A DNA stretch of 64,000 bases, taken from contig JAQFVV010000056.1 in assembly GCA_028023455.1 (NCBI GenBank), positions 186,001-250,000 of the forward strand. The letters are read 5' to 3'. Positions 12,915-24,258 of this stretch are shown here, piece by piece. Origin of the DNA: Epiperipatus broadwayi. Taxonomy: Eukaryota > Onychophora > Udeonychophora > Euonychophora > Peripatidae. The notes beneath the pieces are model-generated. The model did no database searches, was not told the DNA's origin, and was given only the letters and a program-made list of their open reading frames with translations. Both the position numbers and the translations under genes were made by a program. The stretch's first letter is position 1. Each line of letters opens with the position of its first letter.

Positions 12915-14143
12915 GTACTATGTAAGTACCAAAAATTGTTTAGAATCTTTATATCAAATGCCTAAATTACTAGATAATTGAAAGAATAACAACTTTCTCC
13001 ATACAATATTGCCACTTAGTGCAATCCATAGTGGAATTCATTTTTATATAGTGACTATTTATCAGTGAGGAGCTTTGCTTCTGAAAGCATTTAATTTCCA
13101 GAAGTTTCACTGCCAGTCAATGTTTATTGTTGAGCACTTTTTCTTATTAGTTGCTTAATTTATTCTATTTATTCAAAAGTTAATTTATTTTTAAGACAAA
13201 TCACAATGATACATGTGTAATTAATTTTTCTTTTGGTCTGTTTTTTATCAACTGCAGAGTTAATATTTGAAATAATATGGCAATGTTAATATGTATTTTA
13301 TCTACAATCCAACAACTTCCATCTCTGCATCATACATATAAATCATAAATCACTGGAATCTCAAGTTCACTAAGCTGCTTCTTATATATGAATGTTTCTG
13401 GTCCTCAATTCAGTTCAGCTTTCATAATTTCAAATTTTATCTGGGAAAACTACATACTAGGCTATGAAATCATGGAAAATCCATCCTGCATTGCTTATTC
13501 AACCAACAAGAAAACTAGTAGAAACGGTCCTTGAAAATGACTTTCTACTGACTCTACTCTCTATATAATTTAAATAGGACACACTACTTATATTAGACAA
13601 TGGAATATATAAATAGCAGAAGTTTTTTCTTTCTTGATTAATAATAACAAAATAATAACTAAGTAGTCACTGTTCTGATTTTTTTTAAAATTTACATTCA
13701 GCAAAATTAAAAATAGATTTTTAAAATTGTTTCTTAATTTTTTACATAAATATATATTAAAATTAATTATATAATTAATGTATATTACAAAACAAATCCT
13801 TGTTTAGACAAAAATATTTGTTTTCTTTGTTAGATTAAAAATTTAGATTTTTTGTCAAAATTAGAAATAAGTCAAATAAAAGATTTGTATCAAATAAACC
13901 CTTTATTATATTATTTCAAATAATTCATAGAATTTCAAAAATGTCAACAAAATATTATTTAATCAGCACTTTAATTATTGATATTTTAAATAATTACATG
14001 TGTAAATTTTGTCTGTTTTTTTCTATTTTTCATTTTAAGCTTTAAATAAATACGCTTACACATTTATGTTGTGAGCCATGAAACTAATCCATCTCAGTAG
14101 GAGATATCAAATAATAATAAGCAAGAATTAAAAAAAAAAGATA
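12915..14143. other. A+T-rich DNA without a recognisable gene
   Basis: The 13.25-13.62 kb stretch is less A+T-rich and may be an old retroelement scrap, but no motif was found in any frame. Confidence 0.5.
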
Positions 14144-14145
14144 TA

Positions 14146-15253
14146 CACCTGTGTCTCATTTTACGCAATAGATAGGTTCCTCAGAAAACACGCGTAAACG
14201 AAATCGTGCAAAAATAGACGTAACTTACATTGAAAAGGGGGGGATGCGGTCTGTGATTTTTCAAAATTCGCATAAAAGCAAAGCACCAATGTAAAATTAC
14301 TTTAAAATTCGCACAAAAAAAAATAAGGAAATAAAATGACTAATAAAAGATTTCAAATTTGAAAAAAACTGATACAAGACAAACTGTTTTTAACTATAAT
14401 ATTTAATTTTATTCAAAATAATATATTTTTATGCATAATTTACAGTACAGTAATTTACATTTTTTCTACACGTTTTAATTATTGTCGCTATTTGTCAAAA
14501 AACATGTTCGTTTGCACTCTGATGTTGTGTTAATGTTTTTCTGTTGACAACATAATTAGTAATTAATCTTTGAGATGATGATTTTAGTAATTGTTAATGA
14601 ACTTAAGACTTATGATAATAAAAAGACATTTATTCACCACTGCTGGGAAAAATTTAATTAAAACTAACAACTAAAAATTAAATTCTTATTTTTGTCTTTA
14701 ATTTTTTAATTTCAATTCCATTTAAAAATCAAATTTCATTTTACATCACATTAATTTCAAATCGCCGTAAGTAATTTTTAAATTGTTAATTATAATTAAA
14801 AATCAGATTTTAATTTTTAATTGTCAAATTTAATTGTGCCCACTGCTATTACTCACTTTTTAAAAATAAACTTGCGGACACTAAATGATTAATAATTGAT
14901 GATGTTCTTTTTTAAAATGCAAAAACAGAATGTGATTTAAAATGCAAAATTAACACGCACAATGTTTGACCAAATTTACATTATAATCTTGTAAAATTTA
15001 ATGGGTGTATACATAAAATGTGGAAATCATGATTTTAATTTCATTATTGCATAAAATCTCACTATTATAAAGCACTAAAATATTGATGAATGTCGAATTC
15101 CAATAATGTGCTATTACTTTCAATATAATGTAAGTGCATGAAATTTATTATTTAAAGTAATAGCGCATTATCGGAGTACGACTTCCGGTGAAACATGAAT
15201 CACGTAACTTCAAAATCATGTTAAATAAGTCCGCGTAAAAAGAGACCCAGGTG
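14146..15253. mobile_element. TA-flanked DNA transposon, non-autonomous (pogo/Tigger-like ends)
   Basis: The termini are inverted: the left begins CACCTGTGTCTCATTTTACG and the right, read inward, CACCTGGGTCTCTTTTTACG. Both are flanked by TA (14144-14145 and 15254-15255), the target duplication of Tc1/mariner/pogo-type elements. The left subterminal part, with GGTTCCTCAGAAAAC, GCGTAAACG and AAATCGTGC, recalls pogo/Tigger ends. The 1.1-kb interior is A+T-rich with no transposase frame. It would need an autonomous partner to move. The TA duplication and termini are seen; the pogo assignment is inferred. Confidence 0.75.
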
Positions 15254-15267
15254 TATATTCGTTTCTG

Positions 15268-15352
15268 AATATTAGAGAAATTCTGGTGGAACAAGTTCAA
15301 AACTATAAATATCTTAATATTAGATCTAAGATTAGTATTTCACCAAATTCCA
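15268..15352 (+). pseudogene. Short LINE reverse transcriptase scrap
   Basis: The plus strand encodes LVEQVQNYKYLNIRSK, matching the conserved (V)E.V..YKYLG segment after the RT catalytic core of jockey/RTE-type LINEs. It is followed by stops. It lies just outside the TA-flanked element and just before the CpG-rich region, and no more of the ORF can be traced. Confidence 0.55.
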
Positions 15353-15815
15353 AGGTGTAATAAAACAGCTAGCAAGCATACTTACTTTAACTGCATATAA
15401 GGATTTGTTCAAGTAGATGGTTAGCCTTTCTGGATTGCAATTGTTCCATATATTGTAACGATCAGGTTTGTACATTTGCTCAACAGACTGAGAGTCCAAG
15501 CCAGAGAACCAAAAGCTGACCAAGTCAGGATAGTAATACCCTACGTCTGATCATACCTTAACTCTCTCACTCGTGCTTCCAAGTCAACCCATCGCGAATG
15601 ACATGCCTGAGGTTACACTCGATCTCTCTTTGATCATGTTCCAGCAAAACATGAGACATTCCCCCTTATTACATATTCTATTATATAACTTAACTAGTGA
15701 TTCATAAGATAATGAGCAAGTAATGAGACAGACAAATTTATATTTCATAAATTTAATATAACATTTAATAAATACTAAAGCATAGTCAGTGGTGTTATAG
15801 CTAACTCACACACAG

Positions 15816-16060
15816 GTGAGTGAATACTAGGGTTATAAAATAATATCACAAAGCAATGAGTGGATTCTCTAGGTTATCAAATAATATTACAAAGCAATGG
15901 GTCGATTCTCAGGGTTATAAAACAATATTACAAAGCAATGAGTGGATTCTCAGGGTTATAAAATAATATTACCAAAGCAATGAGTGGATTATAGGTTATA
16001 AAATAATATTACAAAGCAATGAGTGGGTTCTCAGTGTTATAAAATAATATTACAAAGTAT
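15816..16060. repeat. Minisatellite, about 41-bp unit, about six copies
   Basis: The consensus runs ACAAAGCAATGAGTGG, then ATTCTCAGGGTTATAAAA, then TAATATT. Copies differ by a few substitutions and short indels. The unit carries TATAAAATAATATT, so the array also presents repeated TATA-like sequences. Confidence 0.9.
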
Positions 16061-16189
16061 ATGACTTTGTGATAAGCTTATGTCATCTTTCATGTTCTAA
16101 TTCATGCTATGTTTTATATATTGGAAATCAGTTATAGCTAGCTAGAGTGACCGATTAATTGGCAAATGATAGAATTATATTATTATTAC

Positions 16190-16305
16190 GTTTAAGATTA
16201 TATCTTTGTTACTAAGTTTAAGATTATATTATAATTACTAAGTTTAAGATTATATTATAAATATTAAGTCTAAGATTATATTATAAATATATTTAAAATC
16301 ATATT
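16190..16305. repeat. Short tandem repeat, about 30-bp unit
   Basis: Three to four drifting copies of TAAGTTTAAGATTATATTAT. It lies between the two minisatellites of the CpG-rich region. Confidence 0.8.
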
Positions 16306-16631
16306 AGAGACATTTGCGTGATATATAATTGTTATACAGATAAACGCATTAAATCAGACTCTAGATCGGATCAACGCCGAAGTTACTTTCTAGGGAAACT
16401 GAACTGAGAAGTGGTGGCAGTGGAACGTCAGATTCTAGTGCGTTAGAAACTATACTATCAGATAAGTGCGACTCGAATGCATTCTTAATTGGGTTTATTA
16501 CCTAGTAAACGGTTCCCTAACCGATCTGCTTGCTATAATGGAAGAGGCCTTTTTATTAAGTGAACAGAAGATTGGCTTATGAGCCCTTTGGAAACGCTTT
16601 GGTTCCGTTAAGTACGAATAACTGTCACATT

Positions 16632-16708
16632 TGCCTAAACTTTCGAGGCGTGACTTGATGAAATACGAAGAAATGTCGCAGTAGCCTAAACTTTCGAGGC
16701 GTGACTGG
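16632..16708. repeat. Duplicated GCCTAAACTTTCGAGGCGTG motif
   Basis: Two copies about 51 bp apart of GCCTAAACTTTCGAGGCGTG plus ACT, an exact repeat rich in CpG. The intervening sequence is related only in part. Confidence 0.85.
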
Positions 16709-17033
16709 ACGTGGAACAATCTTGAGATGGGCCATTATAGACATAGCAAGTAGATATGCATATTTATGCAAATTAGCAATACATTCGCAACGCTAAATTA
16801 ATATTTTATAAATTAATTACGCCAAAATCTTAGCTTCTTCAGTGCTACTCCCACCGGTCAGTTCATAAATGAGCTTATTAAATTATATGATAAAGGCGAT
16901 AATGAGAATCTGATTTAAGGTTATCTGCATAGCTACTTATTCTCTAATTAAACGAAGTTATAGCAGACTTAAGATTTTTAGAACTGGGAACATTAATTAT
17001 ATGTAGTATAATCTACATCTAATATCAAACTGA

Positions 17034-17512
17034 TTTTTAAATAATAAAATAAGAGTTATAAAATAGCTCACGCAAATTATTGATTTTTAAATAAATTACT
17101 CATCTTAAATAATTCGTCAAAATAGACCTTACTAATAATGCAAAATGTTTTAAATAGCGAATGCAAACCTACATTTTAAATAGCTTGCGTAAAATATACT
17201 TTTTAAATAAACTGGCAGAATACATATTTTAAATCACTTACGCAAATATAATTCTTAAATAATATGGGCAAAATCTGCATTTTAAATAACATACGCAATA
17301 TATACGTTTTAACTAACTCTAGTAAACATTTTCATTTTAGCTAACTTGAGAAAGAGATTCGTTTTAAATAATATACGCAAAATATACATTTAAATACTTT
17401 AGCAAAATATTTTCATTTTCAATAACTTGAGAAAAAGATGCATTTTAAATAATATACGTAAATATATCTTTTTAAATAACTTTAGCAAAAGATTTTAAAT
17501 AACTTGTTCGGG
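17034..17512. repeat. Degenerate minisatellite, about 30-33-bp unit
   Basis: About fifteen diverged copies of a unit like CATTTTAAATAACTTACGC followed by AAAATATA. Most copies keep a central TACGC or TAGC. It is older and more drifted than the 15.8-kb array. Confidence 0.8.
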
Positions 17513-18435
17513 CATTATAAATACCGATTCACTCTAGTATAAATATAATTCAGAAAAGAGTCTTGAATATATTCTTTATATCGCAATAATCTTATATAAT
17601 AAAAGTGATTACTCACTCCCCTCCCCCCGATAATTTATTAACACACCAGACTCCGTTCCGATAAAAACACAGCATAAATCAATAAACATGAACTTAAAAC
17701 TAAAGATAGATGGCATAAGAATAAATTGCATAAAACGATCAATAAGATGATAATTTAGAAATAAGAATTTGTTGTATGGTTTTATAGAAACTAGATGTTT
17801 AGGATTATTTAAAATTATTAATGATCAAGCAAGAATTTGGAGAGTGTTCTAAGATTTAAACAAATTTAAGATAAACATTTTAGTTGAACATTTAGAAAAT
17901 ATAATTAATTATGTGATTTAGTTAGCTAGCTTTCATTTAAAATATGTTTTAGTTATGAAATTTAATATTTGGCAGAAAGGATTTACCGGAAAGTCTTTAA
18001 GGCATGGTTCATTACGCTTCTCTTTATATTCAGTCAGGCTGGGCTTCTCTTAGGTTTTAGTCTGGATGTAGCTTCGCAAATTTATTTCTGTGGCAGCTTT
18101 CCCCATTTCTCTGGTCAGGAACTCTCTGGTCTCTCAGGTACAGCTTCTTTCTTACTGTGCTGGGCATGGTGGAGGTTTTCTCTCATCGGTAGCCGCTCGT
18201 GGAAGAGCAAACGGCTGTCTCTTTGTCTCTAGCCCACTGTCATCTTTGGAGCAGCTTGGATGGTAGCTTTTTAAGATTCCACTTTCTTAAACGGCAGAAA
18301 CAGTTTTCTTACTGAACTTCAGCTCTGTGGTCTTAGGAAATAATTTCGGCAGCAAATACAATTTTCACAGCAACAGCAAAAACTTAAGACGGATGATGAT
18401 AGATAATGGAAGAGGACTTGATGGCTATTTTGGCC

Positions 18436-18444
18436 CTTTTTATA
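18436..18444 (-). promoter_or_regulatory. TATA box of a probable element promoter
   Basis: The minus strand reads CAGTATAAAAAGGGCC, a consensus TATA box in a less A+T-rich setting. Transcription would run toward lower coordinates, into the CpG-rich region. Presence of the motif is seen; promoter activity is inferred. Confidence 0.45.
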
Positions 18445-18510
18445 CTGTATTTTTGACAGTAGTAACCTCCTACTTTGAGTCATGCCACATCACAAGATGA
18501 CTAGTTTCGA

Positions 18511-19793
18511 ACTAGCCTTTAATCAAATATCCAGTTAGTAAAATATTTAGTATATCTAAATCTGGACTTGGTAAGACTCTATTGTTTTAATTGACGTCAT
18601 GGTTAAAAGATATATTTTCAAGAGAATGGTCACAAGCAATTTGTATGGATTTTTGTATAGATTTATGCCTGACTGAATATTATAATTGGTCTTGGTTATA
18701 ATTTTTAAATAGGTCAAATTTTGGCCAAAGATTTATTTTTAGAACGAAGTGTTAAAACTGATAAAACTTTCTGCTTGTAATTTTAAGCAAACAAAAGAAT
18801 TGAAAATTATCTAACTTGGAAATTAGTCAAAATGAATACTGACTTAAATAATTATTTAGAAAGAATATTGAAAAATAAGTAATATTATAATTTTAACTTA
18901 TTATGCTGCTATATAGATAAATTTTAATTATACAGTTTTGTTTATTTCAGTTTTAACAAATCTAACGGAATATGCTCGTATATAAATATTTGAAATGGTA
19001 ATTTTATATTTTTAATTAATATGGACGATTATATACGCACATACTCGCAATATTATAAGTATAAAGTTTTTAAAATTTAAGAAATACACGCCATCTGAGT
19101 ACAACAAATATATACTATTATCGAAGATAATAGGTGAAACAGATGTAACTGTTTCAATATTTTCAAATCATAATAAATGCACTGTTCCATATATTTTTCA
19201 AATCATAATAGATGCACTCTAAATAAGTATATCAAGTATATTACTCTAATTTGACAATACTGATTAGGGTTAATTTGGAATATCTGGAAAACAGATGGTA
19301 TAATTTTTTTTAAGTAGGCCAGAATTCAAAATCAATCAGGGAATTAATCATTCTAAAGATTGTTAAATAACAATTCCTAGCTAGACCCTCTATGATCTTC
19401 TTAAAAATGATTAAACATATATTTCAGGAGAAACAAGATACATTTCAATGCACCAAAATTTTTCTTACGTCCATTCAATTATTAGTGCTGCTTGATAAAA
19501 ATTAAAAAATCATAGTAAGTATTGATGCTTCATACTGAGGAGAAGGCAATGATGACACATTTTTGATGAGAAAGAACCCAGTAGCATATAATACTTAATG
19601 ATCCTAGTATAATGTCAAAAGAATGTACAGTCAACTTGGTAACGAAGCTGTTATGGCTCAACTTACCTTCAAGTAATGGATTTTTCCAGATTCAAAACCC
19701 AATAGAAGATTTAGTGATACTTTTCTATGTGAAAAAAATTCTACTAATATCTGTATGGAAGTGGGGGTTACATTAATCACAGATTGTAAGTCC
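18511..19793. other. A+T-rich DNA without a recognisable gene
   Basis: A short direct repeat, TTTCAAATCATAATA followed by ATGCACT, occurs twice near 19.16-19.22 kb. The stretch 19.45-19.79 kb is less A+T-rich. With 20.35-20.93 kb it may be one older sequence split by the hAT insertion, but no protein was recognised. Confidence 0.45.
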
Positions 19794-19801
19794 CTCTAGG
19801 A

Positions 19802-20338
19802 CAGTGTTCTTCAACCCTTGGTCCGCTGCCCGGCACGGGCCGCGGAACTTTTCTGCAGGTCCACGTGCTAGACGGGCAGTAAAAAGTTTATAATAATAAA
19901 TAATAAGAGTTTAAACTTTTAATTAATATAGCCAATTTTTATTTATTTTTTCATCTCATTTTTACTCAATTAAAAAAAAAAAAGACAACAGAACGAAAAC
20001 AAAATCTAATCAATCATTCATAAATTAATTTGTTTTTCTAGTTATCACAGATGTTTATTGGGGGGGGGGGGATAGAATTAAATTTTTTATTACTTTTCTA
20101 AAAAAATTAAAAAAAATTTTTTTTTATTATATAAACTCCATATATATATATATAAAAACTTTATCTTATATATTTAACATTGTTGTTTTGATCAGTTATA
20201 ACAATTATGCTTATCTTTAAGAAAATTTATCTATAAACTTCTGCCGGTCTGCGAAATCTTATCCTTATTTTTACTGGTCCACGGAACCTTATCCTTATTT
20301 TTACCAGTCCGCAGGTGTGAAAAAGTTGAAGACCACTG
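19802..20338. mobile_element. hAT element, internally deleted, 537 bp
   Basis: The ends are inverted repeats: left CAGTGTTCTTCAACC, right (read inward) CAGTGGTCTTCAACTT. A perfect 8-bp duplication CTCTAGGA flanks it (19794-19801 and 20339-20346). Eight-bp duplications and CAGTG/CAGGG-type ends define the hAT superfamily. The central TA (nnnTAnnn) is the target signature reported for the Buster family. The GC-rich ends, with CCGCGG and GGTCCACG, contrast with an A+T core that holds a run of twelve G. No transposase frame remains. It is homologous to 40721-41813 but lies in the opposite orientation. Confidence 0.95.
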
Positions 20339-20346
20339 CTCTAGGA

Positions 20347-21023
20347 CATTTTAAAAATGAGAAATATTTATTGGATCATGTATGTTCTTGCAAATGCATT
20401 AGACAATATGCTTTCTGACTATGAATAAATATTAATGTATAGAAAAAGAATGCAAATAAATCACAAGGAATCATTTATTATAGTTGGCAACAAGATTAAA
20501 CCTTACAAAAATATTAACTGATGTAAACTGTATTGATACCATAATATCCAGATATCTTAGTAAAGTCGTCATTGATGAAACATACTTAGACAAAAGTTAT
20601 ACTAACTTAATAAATTGAATTATTGCTGCAATTATTTTGAAATGCACATTAGTAGCTGTCACTGGCTAAAGGATGTACATTGGTGGAAGACATAATTCTA
20701 ATACCATTCAAAAGAAGAATAAAGACCTGAATGTGATTCATAGCAGGCCCTCCAGAATATTCTGGATTACTCTTATGGCCATGATTAAATACATGTTTAG
20801 AAATCATATTAAAAACATAAGGCATGTCAGAAAAGGAATAATCTTATAGTGAAAGACAACACATGTTGGCCTGAGGCCAGTAGCATTGTCAAAAAATAAT
20901 TGCACATCAAGTGGAGTCATTCAAAGATCACGCCATCTTTACCATAATTGATACATAGTCTATATTAGTAGACTATTGATTAGTTAAAAATATTATTTTA
21001 GAACAAATGACACTTATGTATTA
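20347..21023. other. Unassigned stretch between hAT and ISXO2/Merlin
   Basis: No conserved frame is seen. It may be the continuation of the sequence on the left of the hAT insertion. Confidence 0.45.
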
Positions 21024-21931
21024 GACCTGCAAAGCAGGAGACATTCTATACCTGTTCACATTTGTGATAAATGTCTAACATTGTTATCCCTTCAAATAAA
21101 TCCTGTGATCTCATCCAATAACATGATAAATTTACACTTACATTTATTGCTCAGATTTCTTTCAGACATGTTCTCATTTTTTTCCTTCAGTGCTGATTTA
21201 CTTTTCCATTTTCTGATTCCTACAATTTTTTTTAAAAAGTACAAAATTATGAAAATTTGGATTTAACCTGCAACTTAAGATGAGTGGGTTGAATACATTC
21301 ACACTTCAAATAAGCAATGGCATTGTTACATTCGAGGATGTAATAATAAAATAGGACTTTGTAAGGAAATGTGGTTTTCCATTTTTGACAGTAATCTGAT
21401 TTATTTACAGTGGGGTGTGCAAATTAGCAGTTTAGCAGACAAAACTGTAATAGACTGGAATAACTATATGCAGGAAGTTTATGCCACTGTAATGATAGGG
21501 TGAGAAAAATGTAAAAATTGGAGACCCTAATAAAATCAATGAAATTGACAAAGACTGCATAAAAAGAAAAAAAAACAGACAAATTCTTCCAAAATAGTGG
21601 GTGTTTGATGGGTTGTGCAGAGAAACCAATGAGTATTACACCAGAGAATTCATGATAGAGCAGTGACAACTTTGATAAAAGCAATGAAACAAAATATGGA
21701 AGAGGAATTGACAATTTATTCAGACTGTTGGAAAGCCTTATAAAACTCTTGAATTATGATATGCCAGTTACGTCCATTTTTATGTGCATCACATGTTAAG
21801 TAAGTCTCCATTTTGAAAAAAAAACAATTGTTTTAAGCCTCCATTTTGGAACAAAACTTTAACCACTTAAAATAAAGTAGAACAGATAAATGATTGCTTC
21901 ATCATGACAATTCCTGTTATATATTACAGGG
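21024..21931 (+). pseudogene. ISXO2-like (IS1595/Merlin superfamily) transposase relic, second copy
   Basis: The plus-strand fragments include KINEIDKDC (decayed EIDE block), WVFDGLCRETNEYY (family W-V-F-G-G-x-x-R-E-T) and LTIYSDCWKAY (second catalytic block with Asp kept). Stops and shifts separate them. The frame order matches the 12.0-12.9 kb copy, and the two share most of their length. The termini begin ACCTGCAAAGCAGGAG and end TATATTACAGG, imperfectly inverted. Flanking target duplications were not recognised. The copy is fixed and inactive. It differs enough from the other copy that the two are separate old insertions, not a recent duplication. Confidence 0.85.
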
Positions 21932-22059
21932 TAGGTGTGTTTTCATTTTAAGCATTTTGTAATTCCATGGGCACTGTTCTATTAGCCTGTGTCATCCACA
22001 TGATGGTGTTATTTATATGCAAAAACACATAAATACGCCATTTAAATGACCACTGGCCT

Positions 22060-22800
22060 TATTTCTATGTGAAAGCACAGAAAGAGGCCATTATGCATGC
22101 CATTCTGGTGTTCGGTCTGCTACTTCATGTTATGCACTTTATCCCAATGCTCACAGTTCAAAGTTTGCTACAGTATCAATTGAGGGTGTCTGAACTTCAG
22201 CCTGCACAACTCTTCAAATATGCATGTCAGAGTAATTATCTTACAAGTCATCTGACCTACTATTACCTTCTAACAATTGTAAACCTGTCACCATGCTTCC
22301 CTACTCATTTTGGAACCTTCAAAAAATTCAGAAAGGGTATGTTCAAGCAAGATTTTGACCAGCTCACATATGCATGAGAACATGTTAATGGCAAATGAAA
22401 TGGCTGACTGCAAAACTGAGGTGTTCAAATTGTGCCAACTGACATATACAGAAGCTGGCACAGTGGCATTTTTACAGGATAACAACATACTACTACATGC
22501 CAAGAGATGTGTGAGTGGTTAAATGATGAGACTGGAGATGTCCAAAATCACCTCGTTCAGATACAAGTTCCATTCCTGTTGGCAAAAGTGTCTCTTCGAA
22601 ATGAGACCTGCTTTGATGGCTCCAGAATCCAATTTGTTTTAAAAGCCTTAGTGTGAGCCAGGTTCAGGAATGAATCATGCTTTGGTAGCTTATATCCATT
22701 TCTTTGATTGTCTCATTTGGAGGAGTTCACTTTGGGCATCTCCAGTATTTAAGGATTGGCCAATGAAGTATTTTGGAAAGCAATAAAAGAACATATGCAT
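22060..22800. repeat. Dispersed repeat of unknown class, copy 1
   Basis: A less A+T-rich block with overlapping frames on both strands (102 and 70 codons), none recognisable. It shares diverged blocks with 39.93-40.48 kb in the same order. Examples are GTATCAATTGAGGGTG, a CAACTCTTCAAAT segment, an AGAGTAAT segment and AAAGGGTATGTTC. Its right end, with TTGGCCAATGAAGTATT and GCAATAAAAG, looks like a CCAAT box and a poly(A) signal, which would fit an LTR. I could not find TG...CA ends. Confidence 0.5.
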
Positions 22801-23578
22801 ATAATACCAAGTACTACACAGTATTGCAGATACCATCAAACAACCTTATTAACATTAATATTTAGGTATATTATCCCATATGTTATTATGCTACAAAAAA
22901 GCAATCCATTATGAAATAAATAAAAAACCCTTTTTCCTTCAAGAAATTTAATTAATTTAGATGCGGGTATTATACCATCATTTTATTCTTAGCATGAGTA
23001 ATTATTAATCATTGAACTATTTATGCATGTAGATGTGATTCTTATTGAATCTATAAATCTATGAAAACATGGCATCTCTCTATTCCAATTCAATTTAAGA
23101 GCAGAACACTTTTACTTTGGCAGAACTCCACTGCCTCCTGTTCTGTCTTTGGGAGATCCTGAATTTTCATGGTAAGACACTATATCTACCTAAATTTCAG
23201 CATGGGTTTTTGAAATGTTGTCTGAAAGTTTGTGTATGCATGTTTAATATTGTATTCATCTTCATAAAAAAATCCATATTAACACTGTCAAAAAAATAAA
23301 AATAATACCAACAACTTGTATTTTTAGCGCTCAAAAATAATTAATACATCATAATAAAACTAAGCAGGTATTTCAAAAGACTAGTGCAGTTACATTTTGC
23401 TTAAATTTGTCAACCCAAGCAATTATATTTTTCATGTGAAAGGCTATTGTGAGAGGTCTATTATGTCACATTTTATTTTGCAAGTGCAAACTGTGACATG
23501 TAATATGTTACAGTGCAATTATATATATATATATCTTTTTAAATCTTTAATTTCTGTGCATCAATTTAGTTCATTATT
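22801..23578. other. A+T-rich spacer
   Basis: No gene is seen. It contains a short (AT)n near 23.52 kb. Confidence 0.6.
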
Positions 23579-23799
23579 TTCCTAAGAATCTCATATAACA
23601 TGCATATATAATGAAATGTTTATACAACTATTTATCTAACTTTTAAAATTGCTATGTTTTACTATTATTACCAAAATAGCTAAGTTAAGAAATTTAACAA
23701 CATAAAGCTAAATATCTATGCAATTTTAAAAGTTAGAAACTGATAAATAGTTGTGTAAACATTTTGTTATATATGTATGTTATATGAGATTCTTAGGAA
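23579..23799. mobile_element. Fold-back element, arms about 74-80 bp
   Basis: The left arm 23579-23652 begins TTCCTAAGAATCTCATATAA. The right arm 23720-23799 is its inverse with about seven differences and one small insertion. The spacer is 67 bp. It is similar in size to the fold-back at 27.0 kb but unrelated in sequence. No clear target duplication was seen. Confidence 0.8.
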
Positions 23800-24120
23800 T
23801 TTTTTTTAAAAATGTACTGCATTCCAACCATCTGCCATTAATGATTCTTCATTAATTATTTTGAGATTTAGAATTATAGTTTTTGTTTAATTTCATAGGC
23901 TTTTATTATAGTTTTTTTTTCTCTTATTTCATAGGCTTTTGAAAATAGCATTCATGAATTTTTTGGTTCTTGTAATTTGCATTTTGTTTTTAATCAAATT
24001 CTAAATGTGGGGGAGGAGGGACATTTCACCAATTTCTGTCTTTGTAATTTGAATTTTATAGCGTTTTCTTCAAATTCTTTTTGATTTGTATTTTAGAAGA
24101 ATTTTTTCAATTTCTTTACA
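23800..24120. other. A+T-rich spacer with short T-rich repeats
   Basis: The phrase TTTCATAGGCTTTT occurs twice near 23.9 kb. Nothing else is seen. Confidence 0.6.
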
Positions 24121-24258
24121 TTAGGCATTTTAATTTTACATTGATTTCAGCAATTTTTGGATAGAAATTTAGAGGGGGGGGTTGAGGATTTTTCCAATTT
24201 GTTCGCCTTAGGCATTTTAATTTTACATCAATTTTAGCAATTTTCGGATAGAAATTTA
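24121..24258. repeat. Tandem duplication, 87-bp period
   Basis: The block TTAGGCATTTTAATTTTACA, continuing to GGATAGAAATTTA, occurs at 24121-24171 and again at 24208-24258 with few changes. The intervening part includes a run of seven to eight G. Confidence 0.85.

Larger units (their letters stand above)
15454..18510. other. CpG-rich region, probable unclassified mobile element
   Basis: About 3 kb with visibly more G+C and many intact CpG dinucleotides, unlike the CpG-poor flanks. It starts TGTAACGATC and ends in ...GCCACA, so in either orientation the ends look like TG...CA of an LTR. It carries two minisatellites, a tandemly repeated CTTTCGAGGCGTGACT motif and a TATA box on the minus strand near 18.44 kb. 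Near 16.41 kb is GTGGTGGCAGTGGAACGTC, like the start of a gypsy-type internal region next to a primer-binding site. I found no matching pair of LTRs and no target duplication. An 87-codon plus frame (17969-18232) matches no family. Confidence 0.35.

Noticed and set aside
17969-18232. 87-codon plus ORF with a hydrophobic N-terminus
   Set aside because: No family likeness; the opposite strand here looks like an element promoter and leader.
22069-22522. Overlapping 102-, 71- and 70-codon ORFs
   Set aside because: Frames overlap on both strands, match no family and lie in a dispersed repeat.
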